A stretch of 64,000 nucleotides of DNA from Rufibacter tibetensis (GCF_001310085.1 NZ_CP012643.1:4036001-4100000), one strand, 5' to 3'; shown: positions 1 to 8,730, counted from the stretch's first letter. The notes: generated by a model not told the origin, from the sequence alone. Made by a program: numbers and translations.

Positions 1-1273
1 GCACGGCCTTAATCAGTTTCTGATTGAAGGCATTCACCTCAACACCCTTCTTAGGCAAGTACCGGAAAATCACCACGGATAGTTCTGGCACCACGGGCAC
101 TTCAAAGTCAGGGTGTTGCTTTAGCTGTGAGTATGCATAGTTTGCTAACGTAAGTTTCTCCTCCAGGGCATCTCTAAAAGCACTTACTCCATGCAGTTTG
201 AGGGGAAGCCACAGCCGGAGTCCCCTGAAGTGTTTACTTAACTCTGGAGACAAATCTGCTGGCGAAGCCTCTTCTGTAGCTGAAAGTGCGTCCTGCATGT
301 AATTGGCCTGGTAGTGGTGTGTCTCTGCAGCTTGTCGTTTGTTTTTGATGAGGACTGCCCCTAAACCATACGGAATGAACAAGCCTTTGTGGGGATCCAT
401 TACCACTGAGTCTGCCTCTTCAATACCGGCTAGCCCTGGTTTACCAGAAGCTGCTAACGCAAAGAACCCGCCGTACGCAGCATCTACATGATACCATAAC
501 TGGTGCCGCTTCGCCACTTGGGCTATGGCTTGTAAAGGATCAATAGCTCCCACGTCAGTGGTGCCGGCTGAGGCAATGATAAGCCAGGGTTTTAGATCAG
601 CAGCGTTGTCTTCTACAATTGCCTGTTCCAGAGCTTCCGGGTTCATCCGGTACTGTTCATCCATGGGAATGTAGCGAATGGGGCATTCGCCTAGTCCAGC
701 AATGCGCAATGCTTTGTCAAGGCAATGGTGGGCGTGTTCGGTGGTATACACGACGGCATCAGGAATGAGACGGGCCTTAATCTCTTGGGCATCACGGGCG
801 GTAGCCAAGGCAATCAGGCTGGCAATACTTCCTCCGGAGGTGAGATTTCCCGCAACATCTGTCGGGAAGCCGATTAAATCAGCCATCCAGCGCAATAGCA
901 TGTTCTCCATGCGCACCGCTCCAGGGGCTGAGAAGAAGATACCGGCGTATTTGTTTGTCACGGCGGCTAAATAATCTCCTAACCCCGAGTAGTACAGTCC
1001 ACCGCCCGGAATGTACCCTAGGTGCCCACCTGAGGCAGAGTTGATACCAGGAATGTCCACCTCTGTTTTCAGTAAGCCCAAAGCCTCTTCTATGTCTCCG
1101 GGTTGTTCCTGAAAGGGACTTTCCAGTAGCCCAGCACCTTTACTTGGTGAATCAACAAAGGCCGGCAACGAAGGCAGTTCCTGCAGGAATGTCTGGACAT
1201 AGGTCTCAACTGCTTGCTGTACTCGCAGACGATCGGCTAGCTGAGGCTCAAGAGGGTAGGAGTGGGTATTCAT
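1..1273 (-). CDS. Pyridoxal-phosphate-dependent group II decarboxylase (3' end cut by window)
   Basis: About 424 codons are visible; the C-terminus lies beyond base 1. The protein starts MNTHSYPLEPQLADRL at the ATG ending at 1273. It carries the fold-type I PLP signature of aromatic-L-amino-acid/glutamate decarboxylases: HVDAAYGGFF (Asp that binds the pyridine nitrogen) and DPHKGLFIPYG, whose Lys would form the Schiff base with PLP. Members of this family remove the alpha-carboxyl group from aromatic or acidic amino acids. The substrate cannot be told from sequence. It stands alone, downstream of the lipoprotein gene on the same strand and separated from it by a large palindrome. Family assignment is secure, substrate is not. 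Confidence 0.93.
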   Translation of the reverse strand, partial: MNTHSYPLEPQLADRLRVQQAVETYVQTFLQELPSLPAFVDSPSKGAGLLESPFQEQPGDIEEALGLLKTEVDIPGINSASGGHLGYIPGGGLYYSGLGDYLAAVTNKYAGIFFSAPGAVRMENMLLRWMADLIGFPTDVAGNLTSGGSIASLIALATARDAQEIKARLIPDAVVYTTEHAHHCLDKALRIAGLGECPIRYIPMDEQYRMNPEALEQAIVEDNAADLKPWLIIASAGTTDVGAIDPLQAIAQVAKRHQLWYHVDAAYGGFFALAASGKPGLAGIEEADSVVMDPHKGLFIPYGLGAVLIKNKRQAAETHHYQANYMQDALSATEEASPADLSPELSKHFRGLRLWLPLKLHGVSAFRDALEEKLTLANYAYSQLKQHPDFEVPVVPELSVVIFRYLPKKGVEVNAFNQKLIKAV

Positions 1274-1367
1274 GAAGGTATATACTCTTGTTAGGTGGTA
1301 TTTTGAATATCAAAAAGGTTTCAAGATACTAAATATTGTCTGCAGGGCTTTCATTAGGTATAAACCT

Positions 1368-1437
1368 GTATACAGAAAAGGGGTGTTTTAAGGCCTGTTT
1401 CATGAAACAGGCCTTAAAACACCCCTTTTCTGTATAC
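1368..1437. repeat. Perfect 70-bp palindrome, probable bidirectional terminator
   Basis: Two 35-base arms with no mismatch and no loop, centred between 1402 and 1403. It begins GTATACAGAAAAGGGG and has the centre CTGTTTCATGAAACAG. It lies 10 bases after the stop of the minus-strand lipoprotein gene and upstream of the decarboxylase, so a terminator role is plausible. Its centre belongs to a dispersed family (see findings). Confidence 0.9.
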
Positions 1438-1447
1438 TTAGATGCTT

Positions 1448-2041
1448 CTAGTTGTTGGAAGAGTTTTCCCGCAAGTAACCTTTCCGGAATACCCTGTATT
1501 GGTCGAAGATGGTTCTAACGGCCCTGTTCAAATAAGCGGTACTTTCGGAAGTAGGGTCCGAAAGCACCCCCGAGGTATAGCCCTGCCAAACTGCATTTTG
1601 TTTTTTATGGTCTAGGAGAGTCACAAGCAAGGTTCCTTGGCTCATGTACATTTTGATGGGTTTGTACGCTTCGTGCTCTTTGGTAGGCTCTTCATTGTTA
1701 ACCAGCCAAATGTCGAACTCTTCCTGCTCATACCCCTTCATGTTAAGGTCATTGTAGTAAATGTAATAGCTTACCAGTAAGTCCGGCTTCTTGTCACTGT
1801 ACTCGTATCCCTGAATTTCAAGCCGCTCCCTGATGTATTTTTTCAGAACCTCGTAGTTCTTTAAGGTGACGCTATCCTCTTCAGAGGCATGGGTAATAAA
1901 GTTAAAGGTGCGGTATTTGTGAAAAGCCCCGTTATAGCTGTAGTCAGACCCAAATTTACGGTGCCCGAACCCTAGGCAGCTGCTTAACGCCCCTATTAAC
2001 AAGATTAGTAAGATAGTGGACAGATGGTAGTGCTTTCTCAT
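1448..2041 (-). CDS. DUF4136-type lipoprotein
   Basis: A 197-residue protein with a lipoprotein signal: charged MRKHYH, hydrophobic stretch, then lipobox LSSC with Cys at residue 22, so it is probably anchored in the outer membrane. The mature part (FGSDYSYNGAFHKYRTFNFI, then LEIQGYEYSDKKPDLLVSYY) matches the layout of DUF4136 proteins, which are common in Bacteroidota and have no assigned biochemical role. Start is the only ATG before the signal peptide. The gene stands alone and ends just before the perfect palindrome. Confidence 0.85.
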   Translation of the reverse strand: MRKHYHLSTILLILLIGALSSCLGFGHRKFGSDYSYNGAFHKYRTFNFITHASEEDSVTLKNYEVLKKYIRERLEIQGYEYSDKKPDLLVSYYIYYNDLNMKGYEQEEFDIWLVNNEEPTKEHEAYKPIKMYMSQGTLLVTLLDHKKQNAVWQGYTSGVLSDPTSESTAYLNRAVRTIFDQYRVFRKGYLRENSSNN

Positions 2042-2630
2042 TTCTCTTCGGCTTTAAAATTCTGTATCTCCGTTACTTACGACTTAATATTCTTAGAAGG
2101 TTTTCATTTATTAAAAGAAAATGAAAAAATAGGGTAATCACTTATTTCATCAGTATTTCTACTTTTTGGGAAGAGGTGACTTTATCTGAAGAGCAAATTT
2201 TTTCAGAATCTATCAAGTAGAAAAGCTCTTACAAGCTGATTTCTACCTGCAAACGAGATGCAGTAGCGGGCAACTGGGTGGGGAACCAGAATCTGCCTTC
2301 CTTAACTACTATATATTAACCAGTTTCAGAGGTAATTTCTTTCAAACCAAAGCTGACCTCCTGACAGGTCTTTTGGTTGGTAAGGGGCTTCAATTTAACA
2401 GTAGCGGTAGTAGCATTAGCCACCACTACAACAGTGGGTTTCCGCTGGTTGATTAAGACGGTAGCTGAGAGGTAGAGGTGATGTATCAGCATGATAACCA
2501 AATAGTTTAATTAACTGTCAAGCAGTCTCTTATTTTCAAGTTACAAAATAATATTGGAATTATTTTACTAAAAGGGCATAAAAAAGGCGGGAGATTATCC
2601 CGCCTTTTACTTCTATGCAATCTTGTTAGA
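2042..2630. other. 589-bp intergenic region, no convincing gene
   Basis: AT-rich spacer between the DUF4136 lipoprotein and the deoxyhypusine-synthase-like gene. A minus-strand reading frame of 61 codons at 2316-2501 is open and contains a V/T-rich segment, but it shows no signal peptide, known motif or promoter. It could be a gene remnant. A terminator sits at 2582-2608; nothing else is recognised. Confidence 0.6.
2582..2608 (-). terminator. Intrinsic terminator of the deoxyhypusine-synthase-like gene
   Basis: AAAAGGCGGG and CCCGCCTTTT form a 10-base stem around a short loop. It starts about 22 bases past the minus-strand stop codon at 2631; the minus-strand transcript would end in a U-run. 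Confidence 0.85.
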
Positions 2631-3611
2631 TTACATGTCTAATACGATAGCAAATACCAGAGGTGCTACAATGGTCGCATCTGATTCAATCACGAACTTA
2701 GGGGTATCAATTCCAAGTTTCCCCCAGGTGATCTTCTCATTCGGCACCGCCCCAGAATAAGAACCATAGGAGGTGGTTGAGTCAGAAATCTGAGCGAAAT
2801 AACCCCACAACGGAACCCCGGTGCGCTGTAAATCTTGGTGCAGCATAGGAACCACGCATATAGGGAAGTCACCGGCAATACCACCACCAATCTGGAAGAA
2901 ACCAATAGTGGAGTCTTCCTTGGCGGTGTTGGTGTACCACTCGGCTAGTTCCATCATGTACTGAATACCAGTACTCATGGTATGTACATTCTTGATATCA
3001 CCAGAGATCACGTGACCAGTGTAGATGTTACCCAAGGTAGAATCTTCCCACCCTGGTACGAAGATGGGCAGGTTCTTCTTGGCCGCTTCCAACATCCAGC
3101 TGTTTTTAGGGTCAATTTGGTAATACTGCTCCAGATCACCGGACAATAAGATTTGGTAGAAGAACTGGTGCGGGAAATATGCCTCACCGGCCTGATCTGC
3201 TTTTTGCCAGTATTTAAGAACCGTGTGCTCTAAACGGCGCATCGCTTCTTCCTCTGGAATACAGGTATCAGTTACGCGGTTCAGGTGGCGGTCTAATAAA
3301 TCTTGTTCGTCTTGTGGCGTTAAGTCACGGTAATTAGGAATGCGCTCATAGAAATCATGAGCCACCAGGTTGAAGATATCTTCTTCCAGGTTTGCGCCGG
3401 TACAGGTAATGGCCTGTACTTTGTCCTGCCGGATCATTTCAGCCAGAATAATCCCCAATTCAGCGGTACTCATGGCACCAGCCAGGGTGATCATCATTTT
3501 ACCACCCCTGTTTAAATGAGTCTTATAACCTTCAGCGGCATCAATCAGAGCGGCTGCGTTGAAATGCTTGTAATGATCTTTCAGGAACTGCGTTACCTTC
3601 ATGCTGTTCAA
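2631..3611 (-). CDS. Deoxyhypusine synthase-like protein
   Basis: A 326-residue homologue of deoxyhypusine synthase (DHS). The C-terminal SGAVPNEKITWGKL matches the DHS active-site segment, where the Lys of WGK carries the aminobutyl intermediate. The NAD-binding regions ITLAGAMSTAELG and ITCTGANLEEDI are also present. Eukaryotic and archaeal DHS modify eIF5A/aIF5A with spermidine; bacteria lack that substrate, and bacterial DHS-like enzymes are thought to act on polyamines (homospermidine-synthase-like). Translation may begin at residue 1 or at Met4. It is followed by its own terminator and preceded by hslV on the same strand, 90 bases upstream. Confidence 0.9.
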   Translation of the reverse strand: MNSMKVTQFLKDHYKHFNAAALIDAAEGYKTHLNRGGKMMITLAGAMSTAELGIILAEMIRQDKVQAITCTGANLEEDIFNLVAHDFYERIPNYRDLTPQDEQDLLDRHLNRVTDTCIPEEEAMRRLEHTVLKYWQKADQAGEAYFPHQFFYQILLSGDLEQYYQIDPKNSWMLEAAKKNLPIFVPGWEDSTLGNIYTGHVISGDIKNVHTMSTGIQYMMELAEWYTNTAKEDSTIGFFQIGGGIAGDFPICVVPMLHQDLQRTGVPLWGYFAQISDSTTSYGSYSGAVPNEKITWGKLGIDTPKFVIESDATIVAPLVFAIVLDM

Positions 3612-3701
3612 TTTTTATGAAATGGGTTGTTGGTTGTTGTAAATGTTTGCTTTTGACTACTATCAAAAAGGAGCCATGGAGCAAACAGGAAATTACTGGT
3701 G

Positions 3702-4241
3702 TTAGTTCGGTTTTTCTATTACCAGATTGTGATTCGTGTAAATACAAATATCAGCGGCAATGTTGAGGGCCTCACGTACCATTTCCTCAGCGGTGAGGTG
3801 CGGCGCGTGCTTTTTAAGAGCCAAAGCGGCTGATTGGGCATAGGTACTCCCAGACCCAATAGCGGCAATCTGGTGGTCTGGTTCCAACACGTCACCGGTT
3901 CCGGAGATAATCAATAGTTCTTCTTTATTGGCTACCACCATCATGGCTTCCAGTTTGCGCAGGTATTGGTCTTTACGCCAGTCTTTGGCTAACTCAATGG
4001 CGGCCCGTTTCATGTTGTTGCTGTAGGCAGCCAGTTTCTCTTCAAAGCGCTCCAATAGAGTAAAGGCATCGGCAGTAGAGCCGGCAAACCCAGTTACAAT
4101 TTTACCATCCTGCAGCTTCCGCACTTTGCGCACGTTGCTCTTAGCAATATATTTATCTATCGTGGCCTGGCCATCGGCACCCAAAGCCACTTCTCCGTTA
4201 TGGTAAATGCCCAACACGGTGGTAGAACGTATTTTCGTCAT
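3702..4241 (-). CDS. hslV: ATP-dependent protease subunit HslV
   Basis: A 179-residue proteasome-like threonine peptidase. STTVLGIYHNG aligns with the mature N-terminus of HslV, so Thr7 should be the catalytic nucleophile after removal of a short MTKIRS propeptide (as in ClpQ/CodW rather than E. coli HslV, which loses only Met). Family blocks ADGQAT, GFAGSTADAFTL, ELAKDWR, IGSGSTYAQSAA and DICIYTNHN are all present. HslV forms a double hexameric ring fed by the ATPase HslU, which is not in this window. A near-consensus -7 element (TACTTTCG) lies upstream of the start. Confidence 0.97.
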   Translation of the reverse strand: MTKIRSTTVLGIYHNGEVALGADGQATIDKYIAKSNVRKVRKLQDGKIVTGFAGSTADAFTLLERFEEKLAAYSNNMKRAAIELAKDWRKDQYLRKLEAMMVVANKEELLIISGTGDVLEPDHQIAAIGSGSTYAQSAALALKKHAPHLTAEEMVREALNIAADICIYTNHNLVIEKPN

Positions 4242-4579
4242 GATGTACCTTTCTTTATAAGAAGCCGTTGTGGCCCGTTTTACAGCCGCGAAAGTACGAC
4301 AAACTTTCCTAATACCCGAACCAGCTCCAGGAATGTCCGTTTTGCAGGTGTTTTATAAAAATGGAGCAGAAATAGACAAACAAAATCTGCAGTGATCAAC
4401 AAAACATAAAAGAGAGACTTTGAACATTAGTTTTAATGAATAGGATAATTGAGGAATAAGATGAGATATTTTTTAAATATATTTCAGTATAAATAACATG
4501 TTATTAAATTTTGTTAAATAGATAGACTTTATAAATTTGCTTGTTCCATACCTAAAAACCTACTAACCAGAATATAATT
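4242..4579. other. Divergent intergenic region between hslV and nagB-lmbE
   Basis: 338 bases holding the promoters of the two divergent genes. A GGCCCGTTTTACAGCCGC segment at 4272-4289 loosely resembles the dispersed palindrome family. The right half is strongly AT-rich and contains the plus-strand promoter at 4509-4539. No small gene was seen. Confidence 0.6.
4509..4539 (+). promoter_or_regulatory. Bacteroidota-type promoter of the NagB-LmbE gene
   Basis: A TTTTG -33-like element at 4509-4513 and an exact -7 element TAAATTTG at 4532-4539, separated by 18 bases. Transcription would begin near 4544, giving a leader of about 36 bases before the ATG at 4580. Confidence 0.7.
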
Positions 4580-6499
4580 ATGAGCAGGCTTAACCTATTG
4601 GAAGAAACGCGTTATGAGAAGGTGCCAGTTACGGTGTACCAAAATCAGCAGGAAGCTTCCAGAGCAGTGGCACACCGGATTGCAGCCTTAATCAGGGAGA
4701 AGCAGGGGCGGGGAGAAAAAACCGTACTTGGTTTGGCGACGGGTGCTACGCCAGTGGGCGTGTACGCTGAACTGGCTCGTCTGCACCGCGAGGAGGGCCT
4801 TAGCTTCCGGAATGTAATTACGTTCAACTTGGATGAATATTATCCTATGCAGCCAACCGCTCCCCAAAGCTACGTGCGGTTCATGGATGAGAACCTGTTC
4901 AACCACATAGATATTGACAAGGCCAACGTGAACATTCCAGACGGTACCTTATCATTGGAGGAGATTCCGGCTTTCTGCCTTGCTTATGAAAAGAAGATAG
5001 AGGAATTTGGTGGATTGGATTTGCAGGTGCTGGGGATTGGTAGAACTGGCCACATTGGTTTCAACGAACCAGGTTCTGCCCCTAACTCGGGAACCAGGTT
5101 AGTCACGCTAGACGACCTTACCCGCCGTGACGCTTCCCGTGATTTTGGAGGAAAGGAAAACGTGCCTACCAAAGCCATCACCATGGGCATAGGTACCATT
5201 TTCAAGGCCCGCGAAATAGTGCTGATGGCTTGGAATGCCAAGAAGGCCTCTATTGTAAGAAAAGCTGTAGAGGGGGAAATCTCCGGTGAAGTACCTGCCA
5301 CTTACCTACAGCACTCAGATAATGTGGAGTTTGTTTTGGACCAGGATGCCGCTGGAGATTTGACCCGTTTTGGCACCCCTTGGTTAGTGAAGGACTGTCA
5401 CTGGGACACAAAACTGACCAGAAAAGCAGTTATTTGGCTTTCTGATACCGTAAAAAAACCTATCCTGAAACTCACGGAGGAAGACTACAATGCCCACGGT
5501 ATGGCTCAATTAGCGGTAGACCGTGGACCCGTGTATAATATCAACATAGACGTATTCAACCAACTGCAACATACCATTACTGGTTGGCCAGGTGGCAAAC
5601 CCAACGCAGACGACTCTCAGCGTCCGGAAAGGGCTGCACCTGCAAAAAAAAGAGCTATTATTTTCTCCCCACATCCAGATGATGACGTGATCTCCATGGG
5701 GGGTACCTTCATCCGGTTGGTTGATCAGGGACATGATGTGCACGTGGCGTACCAAACCTCCGGGAACACTGCTGTCTGGGATGATGATGTGCTCCGATAC
5801 ATGGAATTCGCCATTGACTTCAGCAGAAGTATTGGCCACGATGGCATAAAGCTTTCCTCCGTGTACGATGACATGCGCACCTTCATTGAGCGCAAACACC
5901 CAAACCAGGTAGACACTCCTGAAATCCAGAACGTGAAGGCTTTCATAAGAAAGAGCGAAGCCATTGCTGGTGCCCGTTACGCCGGCTTAGAAGATGACCA
6001 TATCCATTTCCAGGCTCTGCCTTTCTATGAAAGTGGCAAAACCAAGAAAAACCCGGTAACCGATGTGGATGTGCAACTCACCATGGACCTGCTCCAAAAA
6101 GTGAAGCCGCACCAAGTCTTCGCCGCCGGCGATTTTGAAGATCCGCACGGTACCCACATTGTCTGCTTCAACATAATCGTAGAAGCGCTGCGCAGACTAC
6201 GCCAAACCGAAGATTGGGTGCAGGACTGTTGGCTCTGGATGTACCGCGGGGCCTGGCACGAGTTTGAAACCCACGAGATTGAGATGGCAGTGCCGCTTTC
6301 GCCTCAGGAAGTGGAGCGCAAAAAGATCGCCATCTTCAAACACCAAAGCCAGAAAGATCGTCCTGTTTTTCCTGGCGATGACGAGCGCGAGTTCTGGGTA
6401 CGCGCCCAGGAACGCAATCGCGCCACTGCTCGCCGCTACGACCAACTAGGTTTAGCAGATTATGAAGCGATGGAAGCCTTTGTGAGATTCAAGTTTTAA
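4580..6499 (+). CDS. nagB: Glucosamine-6-phosphate deaminase fused to LmbE/PIG-L deacetylase domain
   Basis: A 639-residue two-domain protein. Residues about 15-290 are a NagB/SIS-like deaminase (GLATGATPVGVY phosphate loop; FNLDEYYP with Asp85; GIGRTGHIGFNEPG with His158), which converts glucosamine-6-phosphate to fructose-6-phosphate and ammonia. Residues about 355-600 are an LmbE/PIG-L fold with the zinc motif HPDDD at 365-369 and GTH near the end, typical of N-acetylglucosamine-type deacetylases. The fusion could deacetylate and then deaminate an amino-sugar phosphate. This layout is seen in other Bacteroidota, so it is not an assembly artefact. No signal peptide, so cytoplasmic. A strong promoter lies upstream and a terminator downstream. 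Confidence 0.93.
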   Translation: MSRLNLLEETRYEKVPVTVYQNQQEASRAVAHRIAALIREKQGRGEKTVLGLATGATPVGVYAELARLHREEGLSFRNVITFNLDEYYPMQPTAPQSYVRFMDENLFNHIDIDKANVNIPDGTLSLEEIPAFCLAYEKKIEEFGGLDLQVLGIGRTGHIGFNEPGSAPNSGTRLVTLDDLTRRDASRDFGGKENVPTKAITMGIGTIFKAREIVLMAWNAKKASIVRKAVEGEISGEVPATYLQHSDNVEFVLDQDAAGDLTRFGTPWLVKDCHWDTKLTRKAVIWLSDTVKKPILKLTEEDYNAHGMAQLAVDRGPVYNINIDVFNQLQHTITGWPGGKPNADDSQRPERAAPAKKRAIIFSPHPDDDVISMGGTFIRLVDQGHDVHVAYQTSGNTAVWDDDVLRYMEFAIDFSRSIGHDGIKLSSVYDDMRTFIERKHPNQVDTPEIQNVKAFIRKSEAIAGARYAGLEDDHIHFQALPFYESGKTKKNPVTDVDVQLTMDLLQKVKPHQVFAAGDFEDPHGTHIVCFNIIVEALRRLRQTEDWVQDCWLWMYRGAWHEFETHEIEMAVPLSPQEVERKKIAIFKHQSQKDRPVFPGDDEREFWVRAQERNRATARRYDQLGLADYEAMEAFVRFKF

Positions 6500-6516
6500 T
6501 TTTTATCAAATGGACT

Positions 6517-6552
6517 AAAAAAGCCGCTCCAAAATTTGGAGCGACTTTTTTG
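6517..6552 (+). terminator. Intrinsic terminator after NagB-LmbE
   Basis: AAAAAAGCCGCTCC and GGAGCGACTTTTTT pair with one mismatch around an AAAATTT loop, 18 bases after the stop codon and followed by a T-run. Confidence 0.85.
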
Positions 6553-6961
6553 TTAAGTAGGGATAGGAGAGTACCTAGTAAATATGATTACTTGTTACTA
6601 GTGATTTGGATGTACCTGCAAAACTTTTCTGTAGCTGTCGCCTCACGGAAGTTGCAAACTTCCGGTCATTTTAGGTCCAAGTCATAGACTTGAACTATAG
6701 AGAGGGATTAACATGGAAAAGGCTGATCGACTTTCACCCATTCCAGTCTTTCCATCGAGCCCCTCGCTTTTGGCCATAGAAAGACTTGAACTAACAGAAA
6801 TGAACTTCTCAGGCCGAAAGGGCAGTGCGAGAGGGAAAGACGGGGCCTCGCGGCCGTGAGCGCACGAAGGGCAGCAATGCAAAGACCAAGCATAAGGGCT
6901 CTGCATTAACCAGCCACCACGCCAGCAACGGCAAACCACATTCACTACCAATACCAAAACA
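6553..6961. other. GC-rich, structured non-coding island of unknown origin
   Basis: About 410 bases without a credible gene. Two short hairpins lie side by side at 6646-6664 (CGGAAGTT, 3-base loop, AACTTCCG) and 6678-6692 (CAAGTC, ATA, GACTTG). The part from about 6720 to 6950 is richer in G+C than other spacers here and contains several small stems, for example GGCC-TCGC-GGCC and CGTG-AGCG-CACG near 6850, and AATGCA/TGCATT spanning 6876-6907. Short minus-strand reading frames exist but show no protein-like features. It may be a remnant of a REP-type or other mobile element, or a structured RNA. Confidence 0.5.
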
Positions 6962-6993
6962 AAAAGGCCGATGGAGTTCACCATCGGCCTTTT
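6962..6993 (-). terminator. Intrinsic terminator of aceF
   Basis: AAAAGGCCGATGG at 6962-6974 and CCATCGGCCTTTT at 6981-6993 form a perfect 13-base stem with a 6-base loop, 18 bases past the aceF stop on the minus strand. Confidence 0.9.
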
Positions 6994-7011
6994 CTATGAT
7001 TTAGAAAGAAC

Positions 7012-8730
7012 TTATACCAACATTCTCACCGGATCTTCCAGGAAGCCTTTCAGCGTCTGCAAGAAGGCAGAACCAACAGCTCCGTCAACCACACGGTGAT
7101 CACAGGAAAGCGTTACTTTCATGACGTTGCCAATCTGGATCTGACCATTCTTCACCACTGGTGTCTGCTTGATACCACCCACGGCTAGGATACATGCATC
7201 TGGTGGGTTGATGATAGCGGTAAATTCCTCAATGCCAAACATACCCAGGTTAGAGATGGTGAAGGTGCTTCCTTCCCAGTCAGACGGCTGTAGTTTCTTG
7301 GACTTGGCTTTTCCGCCTAAATCTTTTACTTCGGCAGAGATGGTTGAAAGTGACTTCTGATCAGCGTTACGCACTACTGGTACCAATAAACCATCTTCCA
7401 CAGCTACGGCTACTCCAATGTTCACCACGTTGTTGTAGCGGATCTTGTCGCCCAACCAAGATGAGTTTACAGCTGGGTGCTTGCGTAAAGCGGCGGCACA
7501 TGCCTTGATCACCATGTCATTGAAAGAAACTTTCACGGGAGCTACCTCATTCATGCTGGTACGAGCTTCCATGGCTTTGTCCATGTCAATCTCCATGGTT
7601 AGGAAGAAGTGCGGTGCAGTGAATAAGCTTTCAGAAAGACGACGGGCAATTACCTTACGCATCTGAGATACCGGAACCTCTGTGAAGGCTTCACCAGAAT
7701 GAACCGGAGCAGAAACCTGCGGAGCTGGAGCAGCGGCAGGTTTAGCTTGAGTTTGCGGAGCAGCGCTAGGAGTAAAGTTCTCCACGTCACGCAATACAAT
7801 GCGGCCGTTCTCACCGGAGCCTTTCACCTGGGTAAGGCTAATGCCTTTTTCCTGGGCAACTTTCTTCGCTAACGGAGAAGCCAATATGCGACCCTGGTTC
7901 GCTGATGCACCGTTGGCGCCTGCTTCAGCACCCTGACCTGGTACAGGAGCACCAACGGTTTGGTTTACCCCGTCACCGGATTGAGACTGCTCTTCGGTTT
8001 TATGTTCTTCGAGGCGAGTTGCTTCTTCGTTGTTTGCCGCTTCAGCAGGGTTAGCGTTACCGCCAGAATTGTTACCACCGCCGTTCAGCAAAGCCTGGTA
8101 GTCGGCACCTGCTTCACCGATAATGGCCAACACGCCGTCTACCTCTACAGAGGCACCAGCTTCTACGCCTATATATAAGAGTGTACCGTCTTCATAAGAC
8201 TCCAGCTCCATGGTGGCTTTGTCCGTTTCTACTTCGGCCAACAGGTCACCAGATTTTACTTTGTCACCTACTTTTTTGTGCCAGGCTACAATGGTACCTT
8301 CCTGCATGGTGTCGCTCATTTTTGGCATGCGAACCACTTCGGCATTCACATTGGCGGCAGGGGCTGACTGGGCAGCAGGAGAAGCGGCTTGTTTAGGTTC
8401 TTCCTTCGGCGCTTCAGCCTTAGGAGCTTCCTGGGCGGCAGGGGCAGCGCCTCCGCCGTTCACTTGGGCCATGAGGCCAGAGATATCTTCACCTTGTTTC
8501 CCGATGATGGCCAACACGCCATCTACGGGTACAGATTCACCATTTTTAGGGCCGATGTACAGTAACGTCCCATCTTCATAAGACTCCAATTCCATGGTCG
8601 CCTTATCGGTTTCCACTTCGGCAAGAACGTCCCCAGATTTCACAGAGTCACCAACTTTCTTTAACCATGAGGCAATGACCCCATCGGTCATAGTATCACT
8701 CATCTTGGGCATTCGGATGATTTCGGCCAT
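7012..8730 (-). CDS. aceF: Pyruvate dehydrogenase complex E2, dihydrolipoamide acetyltransferase
   Basis: 572 residues from the ATG at 8730 (MAEIIRMPKM); a TTG 19 codons upstream is unlikely because E2 proteins begin directly with the lipoyl domain. Two lipoyl domains repeat the motif VETDKATMELES, with lipoyl Lys at about 43 and 171, joined by Ala/Pro-rich flexible linkers. A peripheral-subunit-binding domain follows (RILASPLAKKVAQEKGI, residues 281-318), then the acyltransferase core ending with DHRVVDG (catalytic His about 545). It transfers acetyl groups to CoA. The E1 beta gene of the same complex lies far away at 61.1-62.1 kb; E1 alpha and E3 are not in the window. Confidence 0.96.
   Translation of the reverse strand: MAEIIRMPKMSDTMTDGVIASWLKKVGDSVKSGDVLAEVETDKATMELESYEDGTLLYIGPKNGESVPVDGVLAIIGKQGEDISGLMAQVNGGGAAPAAQEAPKAEAPKEEPKQAASPAAQSAPAANVNAEVVRMPKMSDTMQEGTIVAWHKKVGDKVKSGDLLAEVETDKATMELESYEDGTLLYIGVEAGASVEVDGVLAIIGEAGADYQALLNGGGNNSGGNANPAEAANNEEATRLEEHKTEEQSQSGDGVNQTVGAPVPGQGAEAGANGASANQGRILASPLAKKVAQEKGISLTQVKGSGENGRIVLRDVENFTPSAAPQTQAKPAAAPAPQVSAPVHSGEAFTEVPVSQMRKVIARRLSESLFTAPHFFLTMEIDMDKAMEARTSMNEVAPVKVSFNDMVIKACAAALRKHPAVNSSWLGDKIRYNNVVNIGVAVAVEDGLLVPVVRNADQKSLSTISAEVKDLGGKAKSKKLQPSDWEGSTFTISNLGMFGIEEFTAIINPPDACILAVGGIKQTPVVKNGQIQIGNVMKVTLSCDHRVVDGAVGSAFLQTLKGFLEDPVRMLV

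Noticed and set aside
678-974. Plus-strand open frame of 98 codons
   Set aside because: Lies entirely inside the PLP decarboxylase gene on the other strand and shows no protein features.
2316-2501. 61-codon minus-strand open frame in the long spacer
   Set aside because: Valine/threonine-rich but has no signal, motif or promoter; left as a note in the spacer entry.
5510-5899. 129-codon minus-strand frame across nagB-lmbE
   Set aside because: Antisense shadow of a well-supported gene.
6682-6984. 100-codon minus-strand frame in the GC-rich island
   Set aside because: Overlaps the aceF terminator at its 5' part and is interrupted by structured non-coding sequence; no homologous pattern recognised.
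8210-8581. 123-codon plus-strand frame across aceF
   Set aside because: Its repeats are only the antisense of the duplicated lipoyl domains.
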